Shown in pieces: positions 1 to 7,360 of a DNA stretch of 10,291 nt (its first letter is position 1; each line of letters begins with the position of its first letter). Under the pieces are notes generated by a model. It was not told the DNA's origin, made no database searches, and saw nothing but the letters and a program-made list of their open reading frames with translations. Location of the stretch: the NCBI GenBank assembly GCA_011371325.1, contig DRQV01000073.1:1-10291 (forward strand). The letters are read 5' to 3'. This DNA is from Thioploca sp. Its GTDB lineage: Bacteria > Pseudomonadota > Gammaproteobacteria > Beggiatoales > Beggiatoaceae. Position numbers and translations under genes: made by a program.

Positions 1-1
1 A

Positions 2-1159
2 AATGATAAGTCTATTTTAATTATAGAGGATGATCGTAAATTTTCCCAAATTTTATTAGATTTATCACAAGAAAAGGGTTTTAAATACTTAATTGCTGAA
101 AATGGTATAGATGGTTTACAATTAGCTACGCAATACAAACCAAATGCAATAATACTTGATATAGATTTGCCACAAATAGATGGCTGGACAGTGATGGAAC
201 GCTTAAAAGATAACCCTGATACTCGTCATATTCCAGTACATTTTATGTCAGCCTCAGATTCAGATATGGATGCTAAAAAAATGGGAGCTATCGGATTTTT
301 ACATAAACCTATCAGCATGATAGATTTAGGAGAAGCTTTCAAAAAAATTGAACAGTTTTTAAGTAAAACTATGAAAAATTTACTGGTTGTGGTAAATAAT
401 GGAAAAATTATAGATTTATTTGATGGTAGTGATGTAAAACCAATTCTTGTTAATACTTTAAATGAAGCTTTACAAAAACTTAAAGAAATTCCATTTGAAT
501 GTATTATTATAGAAATTGCCAATGCAGAAGGTATTAAATTATTAGAAAATTTATATAATGATGATAATTGGTCACAGATACCAGTAATTATTTATGCAAA
601 TCGTGAATTAAAACCAGATGAAGAGACTATATTAAATCGTTTTACAGAAAATTTGACGGTTAAAACAGTACGTTCTCCCGAGCGTTTGTTAGATGAAGCT
701 ACTTTATTTCTTCATCAAGTAGAGTCTAAATTACCAACTGAAAAACGTAATATGCTACAGATGGTACATAATAAAGAAGCTATTTTACGGCATAAAAAAG
801 TACTGTTAGTTGATGATGATGTACGAAATATATTTGCTTTAGCTACTATATTAGAAGAAAGAGAAATGGAAGTTGTAATTGGCCAAAATGGTCAGGAAGC
901 ATTAGATTTATTGGCAGAACATCAAGATATTTCTATTATCTTAATGGATATTATGATGCCAGAAATGGATGGTTATGAAGCTATGAGACAGATTAGATTG
1001 CAAGATAGATTGCGTAAAGTACCAATTATAGCATTAACAGCTAAAGCAATGAAAGGTGATAAAGCTAAATGTATAGAGGCTGGAGCTAATGATTATTTAT
1101 CTAAACCATTTGATAGTGATAAATTAATATCTTTGATGCGCGTGTGGTTGTATCAATAA
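2..1159 (+). CDS. Hybrid sensor histidine kinase, C-terminal three-receiver part (5' end outside window)
   Basis: The reading frame is open from base 2, so the first visible ATG or TTG is not the true start; 385 residues are visible. Three receiver (REC) domains follow one another. REC1 (about 1-122) has the acidic pair D10/D11, phosphoacceptor D53, S83 and K102. REC2 (about 124-240) keeps the fold and K221 but has N132/N133 for the acidic pair and E171 for the phosphoacceptor. REC3 (about 268-385) is complete: D271-D273, D316 in LMDIMMPEMDGYEAM, T346 and K368 in SKPF. The linker RSPERLLDEATLFLH and the following VLLVDDDVRNIFAL are, from memory, typical of the C-terminus of large HAMP/GAF hybrid kinases, so the missing upstream part is probably sensor, HisKA and HATPase_c. 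It would act at the membrane or in the cytosol in a phosphorelay. The signal sensed cannot be inferred. purK follows after 31 nt with no terminator between them. Confidence 0.9.
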   Translation, partial: NDKSILIIEDDRKFSQILLDLSQEKGFKYLIAENGIDGLQLATQYKPNAIILDIDLPQIDGWTVMERLKDNPDTRHIPVHFMSASDSDMDAKKMGAIGFLHKPISMIDLGEAFKKIEQFLSKTMKNLLVVVNNGKIIDLFDGSDVKPILVNTLNEALQKLKEIPFECIIIEIANAEGIKLLENLYNDDNWSQIPVIIYANRELKPDEETILNRFTENLTVKTVRSPERLLDEATLFLHQVESKLPTEKRNMLQMVHNKEAILRHKKVLLVDDDVRNIFALATILEEREMEVVIGQNGQEALDLLAEHQDISIILMDIMMPEMDGYEAMRQIRLQDRLRKVPIIALTAKAMKGDKAKCIEAGANDYLSKPFDSDKLISLMRVWLYQ

Positions 1160-1190
1160 TTATATTCCAGTATATTAAATAACAAAAAAT

Positions 1191-2333
1191 ATGAAGCAAT
1201 TTTCCTATCCAATTAAACGAATAGGTATCATAGGTGGTGGCCAATTAGCACAAATGTCGGCTCAGGCTGCTAAAACCATGGGATTTTATGTAACTATATT
1301 AGACCCGGTTGCTAACTGTCCAGCTAATAATGTTGCTGATTCTCAAATTATTGGCAGTCTATATGATCCAGAAAAGTTGATGGATTTAGCTAAGGTAAGC
1401 GATGTATTAACTTATGATATTGAGCATATTGATATTAGAACTTTACATCAACTAGTTGATGCAGGCTATGCTATTTACCCTTCTCCTAAAGTTTTAGCTA
1501 TAATTCAAGATAAATTAAAACAAAAGCAATTATTTCAACAATATAATATCCCAACTGCTAAATTTGAAGCAGTGGATAAATTATCTTCCAAATATTTGAT
1601 TAAATTACCTTTTGTGCAGAAAGCTAGGATGGGGGGTTATGATGGTAAAGGAGTAGTTGTTTTGAAGGATAATATAGTTAATGCTTTACAAATTCCTTCT
1701 ATAATTGAAGAAGTTATTGATTTTGATAAGGAATTGGCAATTATTATAGCTCGTAGTATTAATGGAGAAACAGCCTGTTATCCAGTTGTAGAAATGGTTT
1801 TTGATGATAATACTAATATATGTGATATTGTTGTAGCTCCAGCTCAAATTAGTACAGAAATAGACTATAAGGCTCGTACTATTGCTTTGCAAGCTATTGA
1901 AGCTATTGATGGGATTGGTATTTTTGGAGTGGAAATGTTTCTTACTCATGATGGACAGGTATTAATTAATGAAATCGCTCCGAGACCACATAATTCAGGT
2001 CATTACACTATAGAAGCTTGCATTACCAGTCAATTTGAACAATTAATTCGTATTATTAGTGATTTACCACTAGGAATCACTGATTTATTAAAACCATCTG
2101 TTATGCTAAATTTATTGGGTGAAAAAAATTATAGAGGAACTCCAATAATTACAGGATTGGAGGAAACATTAGCAATATCGGGTTTAACCTTACATTGGTA
2201 TAATAAAGAAACTACTCATCCATTTAGGAAAATGGGGCATATCACAGTATTAGATGAAAATTTAGCCGATGCTATCGATAAAGTGAACATGGTTAGAGAT
2301 ATTTTAACAGTTAAAGGTACGGAGGCAATATGA
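1191..2333 (+). CDS. purK: N5-carboxyaminoimidazole ribonucleotide synthase (PurK)
   Basis: This cytosolic ATP-grasp enzyme makes N5-CAIR from AIR, ATP and bicarbonate, the step before PurE in purine synthesis. The 380 residues (E. coli PurK has 355) begin with the nucleotide-binding-like GIIGGGQLAQM (12-22). The ATP-grasp glycine loop is ARMGGYDGKG (145-154), and the catalytic end of the domain is INEIAPRPHNSGHYTIEAC (259-277). The family's C-terminal signature RKMGHITVL lies at 346-354. The chosen ATG puts the N-terminal beta-strand in its usual place. The Shine-Dalgarno before it is poor, and only 31 nt separate it from the kinase gene, so transcription may read through from upstream. The stop overlaps the purE start (ATGA). 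The order purK-purE is the reverse of E. coli purEK. Confidence 0.96.
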   Translation: MKQFSYPIKRIGIIGGGQLAQMSAQAAKTMGFYVTILDPVANCPANNVADSQIIGSLYDPEKLMDLAKVSDVLTYDIEHIDIRTLHQLVDAGYAIYPSPKVLAIIQDKLKQKQLFQQYNIPTAKFEAVDKLSSKYLIKLPFVQKARMGGYDGKGVVVLKDNIVNALQIPSIIEEVIDFDKELAIIIARSINGETACYPVVEMVFDDNTNICDIVVAPAQISTEIDYKARTIALQAIEAIDGIGIFGVEMFLTHDGQVLINEIAPRPHNSGHYTIEACITSQFEQLIRIISDLPLGITDLLKPSVMLNLLGEKNYRGTPIITGLEETLAISGLTLHWYNKETTHPFRKMGHITVLDENLADAIDKVNMVRDILTVKGTEAI

Positions 2334-2818
2334 AAGTTGGAATTATAATGGGAAGCGATTCTGATTTACCAGTGATGACTGAAGCTAGTAAAATATTAAC
2401 TCAATTAAAAGTAAATTATGAATTAACAATTGTCTCTGCCCACCGAACTCCAGAACGTTTATTTGACTATGCAAAAAATGCTGAAGCTAGAGGTTTTGCA
2501 GTAATTATTGCAGGAGCTGGTGGTGCTGCCCATTTGCCAGGTATGGTTGCTGCTATGACAGTTTTACCAGTAATAGGTGTACCAGTAAAAACTTCTAATT
2601 TACAAGGGTTTGACTCCTTATTATCAATTGTGCAAATGCCTGGTGGGGTTCCTGTTGCTACAGTTGCAATTAATAATGCTATAAATGCTGGAATATTAGC
2701 GGCTCAAATCATTGGAATAAAAGATACTAAAATTAGAGATAATGTCAGAAAATATAAAACTGATTTAGAGGATATGGTAATAAAAAAAGCTGAAAAATTA
2801 GAGCATAGTCAAGACTAA
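2330..2818 (+). CDS. purE: N5-carboxyaminoimidazole ribonucleotide mutase (PurE, class I)
   Basis: PurE moves the carboxyl group of N5-CAIR to carbon, giving CAIR, and so uses the product of the neighbouring PurK. The protein has 162 residues, close to the usual 160-170. The phosphate/ribose loop MGSDSDLPVM is at 7-16, SAHRTPERL at 36-44 carries the catalytic H38, and AGAGGAAHLPGMVAA at 61-75 has H68. Having a separate purK next door marks it as the bacterial class I mutase rather than the AIR carboxylase of animals. The ATG overlaps the purK stop by 4 nt, and GGAGG at 2321-2325 lies 4 nt upstream, a slightly tight but strong ribosome site, so the pair is probably translationally coupled. No residue looks missing. 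Confidence 0.97.
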   Translation: MKVGIIMGSDSDLPVMTEASKILTQLKVNYELTIVSAHRTPERLFDYAKNAEARGFAVIIAGAGGAAHLPGMVAAMTVLPVIGVPVKTSNLQGFDSLLSIVQMPGGVPVATVAINNAINAGILAAQIIGIKDTKIRDNVRKYKTDLEDMVIKKAEKLEHSQD

Positions 2819-2958
2819 ATTTTTAGGTTTTCATGTAAAATTATCTTTAAATAGGTTTCGACTTAAGCAAGTAGTAAATCGTTAGATTTGTTTTAATTTA
2901 TCAGAATAAAGCCAATAGGCTGTTAAACACTAAATAGATAACAAAAATTTAAGCTATT
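2819..2958. other. Convergent spacer between purE and dusB, weak hairpins only
   Basis: These 140 nt separate the 3' ends of two opposing units. On the + strand AAATC-GTTA-GATTT (2876-2889) is followed by GTTTTAATTT. On the - strand AGCC-TATT-GGCT (2921-2910) is followed by TTATTCT. Both have short stems of 4-5 bp, so they are only possible terminators for purE and dusB respectively. No coding sequence was recognised. fis, which follows dusB in E. coli and many relatives, is absent here. Confidence 0.35.
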
Positions 2959-3930
2959 TCAATTATTTAATAAATCTGCAAAAAATTCTTTAGTGAGAGT
3001 TATTTGTGCCAAACTAGTATCTGCTCGGTTGATATTATCACGAAATGTAGTTGCATTACGTTGATTTTTACTATACCAAGATAAATGTTTGCGTGCCATT
3101 CTTACTCCAGTATATTCACCGTAAAATTGATACAAACTTTCTAAGTGGTTCAATAATATATCCTGAATTTCTAATAGAGTTGGACTAGGTAACTGCTCTC
3201 CTGTTTGTAAATAATGAACTATTTCTCGAAATAACCATGGTCGACCAAAAGCAGCTCTACCTACCATAACAGCATCTGCTTTAGTATAATCCAATACATA
3301 TTCAGCTTTTTCTGGACTGTCTATATCACCATTAGCGATCACTGGGATTTTGCTGTTAGCTTTAATATTAGCGATAGTTTCGTATTCTGCTTCTTCACCA
3401 AATTTACAAGCCCTAGTACGTCCATGTACAGATAAAGCCTGAATTCCAGCTTGTTCGGCAATCTTTGCGATACGCAATCCATTTCGATGTTCCTTATCCC
3501 AACCAGTACGGATTTTTAAAGTTACCGGAACATCAACTGAATTTACCACAGTTTCCAGAATATTAGCAACTAAGCTCTCATCTCTTAATAAAGCCGAACC
3601 AGCCATAGTATTACAAACTTTCTTAGCTGGACAACCCATATTAATATCAATAATTTGCGCTCCATTATCAATATTATGTTGAGCCGCTTTGGCCAATAAT
3701 TTTGGATCAGCTCCTAAAATTTGCACCCAATGTACTGAATCTGTGCCATCACGACTAGCTCGACGCAAGGTTTTTTTACTACCCCATAGCAAGGAATTTG
3801 ATGAAACCATTTCAGACATGGTCATTCCAGCTCCCATTTCCTTACACAAACGCCGAAATGGACTATCCGTTATACCTGCCATTGGAGCTAGTATTACATT
3901 GTTTTTTAAAATGTAATTCCCTATTTGCAT
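2959..3930 (-). CDS. dusB: tRNA-dihydrouridine synthase B (DusB)
   Basis: DusB is an FMN- and NADPH-dependent enzyme that reduces uridine to dihydrouridine in the D-loop of tRNA (U17 in E. coli). The 323 residues match the family length (E. coli 321). The FMN-binding start LAPMAGITDSPFRRLC is at 14-29, and the catalytic-loop motif DINMGCPAKKV is at 95-105 with the general acid C100, the same number as in E. coli. Further on are LKIRTGW, HGRTRA, IANGDI and VGRAAFGRPWLFREI, all in the usual order of the TIM barrel, then the helical C-terminal domain with RMARKHLSWY. The ATG lies inside the end of the upstream GST-fusion gene (10-nt overlap, ATGCAAATAG) with no clear Shine-Dalgarno, so translation probably depends on the upstream gene. 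dusB is usually followed by fis; here a convergent purE follows. Confidence 0.97.
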   Translation of the reverse strand: MQIGNYILKNNVILAPMAGITDSPFRRLCKEMGAGMTMSEMVSSNSLLWGSKKTLRRASRDGTDSVHWVQILGADPKLLAKAAQHNIDNGAQIIDINMGCPAKKVCNTMAGSALLRDESLVANILETVVNSVDVPVTLKIRTGWDKEHRNGLRIAKIAEQAGIQALSVHGRTRACKFGEEAEYETIANIKANSKIPVIANGDIDSPEKAEYVLDYTKADAVMVGRAAFGRPWLFREIVHYLQTGEQLPSPTLLEIQDILLNHLESLYQFYGEYTGVRMARKHLSWYSKNQRNATTFRDNINRADTSLAQITLTKEFFADLLNN

Positions 3931-4931
3931 AATTTACTTATATAACTACCTTGACCTCTTTTTTGGATAAAAGTTCTAAACAGTTTGGAAAAATCGCCAA
4001 CAGTAGAATTTTGTACAGCTTCTAACGCTAATAATTTTTCACTCCAATTTTTAATTTTAGGTAATTCTTCTGGTTTATAAAAATCAATTATTTCAGATAA
4101 ATGGTGCATCCGAAGAAATAATGGAGCATAACTAGAATCCACCAAAGTAAATTGCTCTCCAATAAAATAAGGGCCATTTTCATCAACTTGTTGTTCTAAA
4201 ATCTGCAAATTTTTTAAGAAATTGTCTCGTACTTCAGTAAATGCTATTTCTGTTTTAGCACTGATCATTCCAATAAAACTGCCAAGACAAGTAGAACAAA
4301 ATTCTATCCAACTACAACATTTGGCTCTGTGTAATGGATTTTCAGGTAATAAACTATTAGCTGCAATTTGATTCAAATAATCATTAATTACAGAAGATTC
4401 AAATATAGTTGTCTCATTTTCTACTCGTAATATAGGGACGTTGCCAAGCGGAGAAACTTGTTCAAACCAATCTGGTAAATTTCCAGGTTCGATTATAGTT
4501 AATTTATGCGGTTGGTTGTTATATAGCAAAGTTATCAAAATACGTTGCCCATAAGGACAAGCAGCAAACAAAATTAATTCAAGTTCGATTACATTATTAG
4601 TAGTATGTAATTTTTGGCTATCTATATGACAAAATACAGAATCATCAAGTGCTGAAATACTTAATGTTTCAGGCAAAATAGGAAATAGAAATGGTTGGGT
4701 ATTATCTGTATCTATTTGAATAATAGTGGTATTATCTTCTACTTTAATCTGGCCTTTAACTAAGCATAATTGATCTGCTACATCGCTAGAGCCACCAATA
4801 ATAATTTTTTCACCCTTTTGTAAAGAAAAAGTTCGCAATATAGATTCGGCTAATATACTATCTGGTATATTTGCAAAAGCGTAATAATTATTTTTTAATA
4901 ATGGTCTAATTGTATTGGTATTAATTTTCAT
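3921..4931 (-). CDS. Degenerate cyclic-nucleotide-binding domain fused to glutathione S-transferase
   Basis: The 336-residue protein has two parts. Residues about 15-112 read as a CRP-type beta-roll: LQKGEKIIIGG (37-47), DQLCLVKGQIKV (53-64) and ALDDSVFCHIDSQKL (94-108). The phosphate-binding cassette (GEL...PRxA) that grips cyclic nucleotides is not there; the segment reads FLFPILPETLSIS, so cAMP or c-di-GMP binding is doubtful. Residues about 116-336 form a GST. A thioredoxin-like half carries the CPYGQR active site (C125, as in omega-like or stringent-starvation GSTs), the cis-proline NVPIL (P166) and the glutathione-gripping ESS (178-180). The all-helical half carries the N-cap FTLVD (D265). 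The GST part looks catalytically complete. It starts 66 nt after the amidohydrolase fusion and overlaps dusB by 10 nt. The natural substrate is unknown. A redox or stress role is plausible from the GST part but is inference. Confidence 0.82.
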   Translation of the reverse strand: MKINTNTIRPLLKNNYYAFANIPDSILAESILRTFSLQKGEKIIIGGSSDVADQLCLVKGQIKVEDNTTIIQIDTDNTQPFLFPILPETLSISALDDSVFCHIDSQKLHTTNNVIELELILFAACPYGQRILITLLYNNQPHKLTIIEPGNLPDWFEQVSPLGNVPILRVENETTIFESSVINDYLNQIAANSLLPENPLHRAKCCSWIEFCSTCLGSFIGMISAKTEIAFTEVRDNFLKNLQILEQQVDENGPYFIGEQFTLVDSSYAPLFLRMHHLSEIIDFYKPEELPKIKNWSEKLLALEAVQNSTVGDFSKLFRTFIQKRGQGSYISKLCK

Positions 4932-4988
4932 ATTTTTAATAGTTTACTTCAATTGGAAAATTTTATTACTGGTCATAATGAATTTAAG

Positions 4989-5018
4989 ATTATACTACTA
5001 AAATCCACTTTTATCACA
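4989..5018 (-). promoter_or_regulatory. Possible internal promoter for the GST-fusion and dusB
   Basis: Reading the - strand, a consensus -10 TATAAT (4994-4989) sits just past the stop of the amidohydrolase fusion. It is 18 nt after TGTGAT (5018-5013), a poor -35 match. It would start a transcript about 50 nt upstream of the GST-fusion ATG. In DNA this AT-rich a TATAAT can arise by chance, so this is only a candidate. Confidence 0.22.
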
Positions 5019-6413
5019 AGCAATTTGAATAATTTTTTCAATATCGTAAAACCTGCAAGCTTCCATCAGTAATCGACATTCAAACCACATATCACCATCA
5101 ACTAAAGGCATAAATAAATCATGTATATTATCCACTCCTAAATAAATTGGGATTTCATATTCAATTAATTTAATCAAAGGAGCAATTGAATTATGTAATG
5201 GAGCAGTTTTATTTAATTGTTTCATGCTAATAGCAGCAGATGGACAGATAATAATACCCATTTGAGCTTCTTTTACCAATCGCAGAATTCGTTCTTGTTC
5301 TCTATCATCTTTAGCGGCTAAAGAAATTGCATGTACTCCACGTACTTTTCCTTCCAAACCATGTTCTATCGTTTTAATCGCTAATAATTCGGTTTCATTT
5401 TCATCGGGATTATTTTCTTGATCAATATGTACATCAATAGTTTTATCCAAATCTTTAGCTAAATTCATAATAAAATCTAAATGTTTTTCTGGAGTTGGTC
5501 GATCCCTAGATGGTAAACCTCCAATAACATCAGCTAATTCACAAGCTTGTTGAAAATATTTACAAGATTCCTGGTCAAGAACTCCTTGCAATGGTTGAAC
5601 TGCTAATTCTAAATAAATTCGATTTTTATACCTCTCTTTAACTTCAAGAGCTGCTTTAATTGGTAGTAATTTAACTATATTATCAGCATCTATAAAAGTT
5701 CTACAATAAGTAACTCCTTGTTTAATCATCGTATTTACTGCTCTCGACATACGTTCAATCAAATCTTCATGAGTATAATTTTCTTTCAAATAAGCATAAA
5801 TATCCCATTTTTTCTGCATATCAACCTGACTTAACTTCAAATTTTCCATTGAAATTAGATATGACTTGTCAAAATGAGCATGATAGCAGGCTAAACCACC
5901 ATTTTCGGCTTTTAAATGTAGAAAATTATTTTTCAAATTCCATGATTCAGATGCTCCACCTTTGTATTTTAGAAAACCATCATCATGTTTTTTGATCAAA
6001 TTTTCAATGGTTTCAATACTAACATCTATGTCTGTCATCAATGGAATAGAATTTTCGATACATAAACGTCGAATTAAATTGCTGTCAGTTTCTTCATCAT
6101 AATCATGATTACCAGTCAGGATATTGATTACAAAATCAAATCGATTATCTTGTAGAAAAGACCATATATTTGGTTCTTTCTTGTCGACTATTTTATAGAG
6201 TTCTTGATTAATTATGTTATTTTTATTTAAAAATCGGCTAGTTCCATGAGTTGCAAAAATAGATATATCTAACTTTAACAACTTTTTAATTGCTGGTAAC
6301 ATTTTTATTTTATCACTATTATGACCAGCACTTATCAGAACATTTTTTTGCGTTTTATGACCTAAGAGTTTTAAATTTAAGGTCAATAATTCAATCGTGT
6401 TGTCTGTAATCAT
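4998..6413 (-). CDS. MGS-like domain fused to CodA-like amidohydrolase barrel
   Basis: The 471-residue protein has two recognisable parts. Residues about 22-141 look like the MGS-like domain at the C-terminus of carbamoyl-phosphate synthetase: KNVLISAG (23-30), FATHGTSRFL (53-62), FVINI (94-98), LIRR (113-116) and PLMTDID (124-130). In that enzyme it binds nucleotide effectors. Residues about 165-471 follow E. coli cytosine deaminase CodA. The metal ligands are kept as H178 and H180 (YHAHFDKS), H329 (VHIDQ), H361 and D428 (GVDN). By my alignment CodA Q156, E217 and D314, which contact the substrate, are L275, Q332 and N429 here, so cytosine deamination is unlikely. The usual N-terminal beta-sandwich strand is replaced by the MGS part. 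The chain ends soon after the last barrel helix, without the C-terminal sandwich, and other frames of the 66-nt spacer do not restore it. It is first in an apparent unit with the GST-fusion and dusB. The start has no good Shine-Dalgarno. The reaction is unknown. Confidence 0.82.
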   Translation of the reverse strand: MITDNTIELLTLNLKLLGHKTQKNVLISAGHNSDKIKMLPAIKKLLKLDISIFATHGTSRFLNKNNIINQELYKIVDKKEPNIWSFLQDNRFDFVINILTGNHDYDEETDSNLIRRLCIENSIPLMTDIDVSIETIENLIKKHDDGFLKYKGGASESWNLKNNFLHLKAENGGLACYHAHFDKSYLISMENLKLSQVDMQKKWDIYAYLKENYTHEDLIERMSRAVNTMIKQGVTYCRTFIDADNIVKLLPIKAALEVKERYKNRIYLELAVQPLQGVLDQESCKYFQQACELADVIGGLPSRDRPTPEKHLDFIMNLAKDLDKTIDVHIDQENNPDENETELLAIKTIEHGLEGKVRGVHAISLAAKDDREQERILRLVKEAQMGIIICPSAAISMKQLNKTAPLHNSIAPLIKLIEYEIPIYLGVDNIHDLFMPLVDGDMWFECRLLMEACRFYDIEKIIQIACDKSGF

Positions 6414-6498
6414 TTTAATTTCGGAAAAATTGTAGGAACTAGGTTTATTTTATGATATTTAGCGTTTTTGTTAGGTTGCATTTTAATTTTCATCAGTT

Positions 6499-6747
6499 TT
6501 ATGTTTGTTCAAATGCCAAAATATCTTGTTCTTCTGGCTCAATATTAAATTCAACACGACTTTGAAGAATGATTTCTTTAATTACATTTGCAGCTTTTCC
6601 AGCTTCTAATACTTGTTCGATTTACAAGCATTGGTATATTTATTACTTCTTCAACTGACTCTATGTATTTTTTACAATCAGAGTTATAAAATTACTACTT
6701 CCAACAGTATTCTATTTATAATTTATCCCATAAAATAATTCAGGCAT
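6499..6747 (-). pseudogene. Decayed small gene, frameshifted and interrupted, unrecognised
   Basis: No intact gene covers 6414-6760, but three consecutive protein-like pieces can be read on the - strand. The first starts at an ATG (6747): MPELFYGINYK, an in-frame TAG, then NTVGSSNFITLIVKNT. The second is in another frame (about 6691-6620), ending NSDCKKYIESVEEVINIPML-VN. The third returns to the first frame from 6618: EQVLEAGKAANVIKEIILQ and on through SRVEFNIEPEEQDILAFEQT to the TAA at 6499. Two compensating frame changes and a stop would break an ancestor of about 82 residues. I do not recognise the family; the helical, charged composition would fit a small regulator or antitoxin, which is a guess. 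The flanking 6414-6498 shows nothing more. Its ATG lacks a Shine-Dalgarno. Confidence 0.45.
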
Positions 6748-6751
6748 GATA

Positions 6752-6786
6752 TTAGTACAATTATTTGTTCTGTTTAGTACAATTAT
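6752..6786. repeat. 13-bp direct repeat at the 3' end of the DUF4124 gene
   Basis: TTAGTACAATTAT occurs at 6752-6764 and again at 6774-6786, 22 nt apart. The right copy lies inside the coding end of the DUF4124 gene, and the left copy covers its stop codon and the bases after it. It looks like a small local duplication or slippage event. No inverted repeats or mobile element accompany it. Confidence 0.6.
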
Positions 6787-7213
6787 CATCAATATATTTC
6801 TGAATTTTAGCTCGTTCTTGCTCACGCGTTTCTTTTGTGTACAAAACAAGCTCACCATCTTTATTGTTCTTTGCTAATGGTTTATCAGTATTCAGTAAAT
6901 TTAAGTTATCAATAGCCATATCACAATTTTGTTTGAGTATCTTTGCATTTTTCACAGCAATCTCTTCTGACGATAAATTTTCTACACGATTACTATCTTT
7001 AGGGAATTTAGGGATTTCTTCCTTGATTTCAGGTATTTCAGCAGTTTGTTCACCAGAAATTATAAATTGTCCAGTTGTAGTTTCAACTTCTCGTGAGCAA
7101 TCAGCGGTAGGAGTTTGAGTATATTGAATATTACCATCTGCATCTTGACATTTATACATTTTAGCATTAGCAACTACAGTTAGCAAACTTAATAATATAA
7201 ATAACTTTTTCAT
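6761..7213 (-). CDS. Secreted DUF4124-domain protein
   Basis: The 150-residue product starts with a classic Sec signal peptide: MKK, a hydrophobic stretch LFILLSLLTVV, and a likely cleavage after VANA (residue 17). The mature N-terminus MYKCQDADGNIQYTQTPTADC (19-39) matches the DUF4124 motif (YKC-DADGN--Y--TP), with C22 and C39 able to form a disulfide. The rest is hydrophilic and helical, and ends with another cysteine near DDNCTKQNK. DUF4124 proteins are common periplasmic proteins of gammaproteobacteria with no assigned reaction. The start is well supported by GAGGA (7225-7221) 7 nt before the ATG. The gene is divergent from the exoribonuclease gene, and the 3' end overlaps a 13-bp direct repeat. 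No neighbour suggests a function. Confidence 0.88.
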   Translation of the reverse strand: MKKLFILLSLLTVVANAKMYKCQDADGNIQYTQTPTADCSREVETTTGQFIISGEQTAEIPEIKEEIPKFPKDSNRVENLSSEEIAVKNAKILKQNCDMAIDNLNLLNTDKPLAKNNKDGELVLYTKETREQERAKIQKYIDDNCTKQNK

Positions 7214-7360
7214 AAGATAATCCTCGTTAGTATTTTAGAATTCTTAAGCAAAATATCATAGTATCATATTAATTGAAATCATTAAAAATTTTTAATTGTA
7301 TTAATTATTAGAATAATTATATTTGCCATTTATCTTATCCTTAACTTAAAAGAAGAAATT

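Noticed and set aside
1686..1949. Open frame on the - strand within purK, and similar ones at 226-522, 3689-3916, 6837-7118 and 7604-7933
   Set aside because: Each lies opposite or out of frame with a well-supported gene, has no family signature or ribosome site, and is explained by low stop density.
4942..4977. Ten-codon leader-like ORF (MTSNKIFQLK) before the GST fusion
   Set aside because: It has no Shine-Dalgarno, no attenuator hairpin and no run of regulatory codons.
4998..6413. Annotation as cytosine deaminase (codA) or dihydroorotase
   Set aside because: The barrel follows CodA, but three substrate-contacting positions differ, and dihydroorotase motifs such as the carboxylated-lysine site are not seen.
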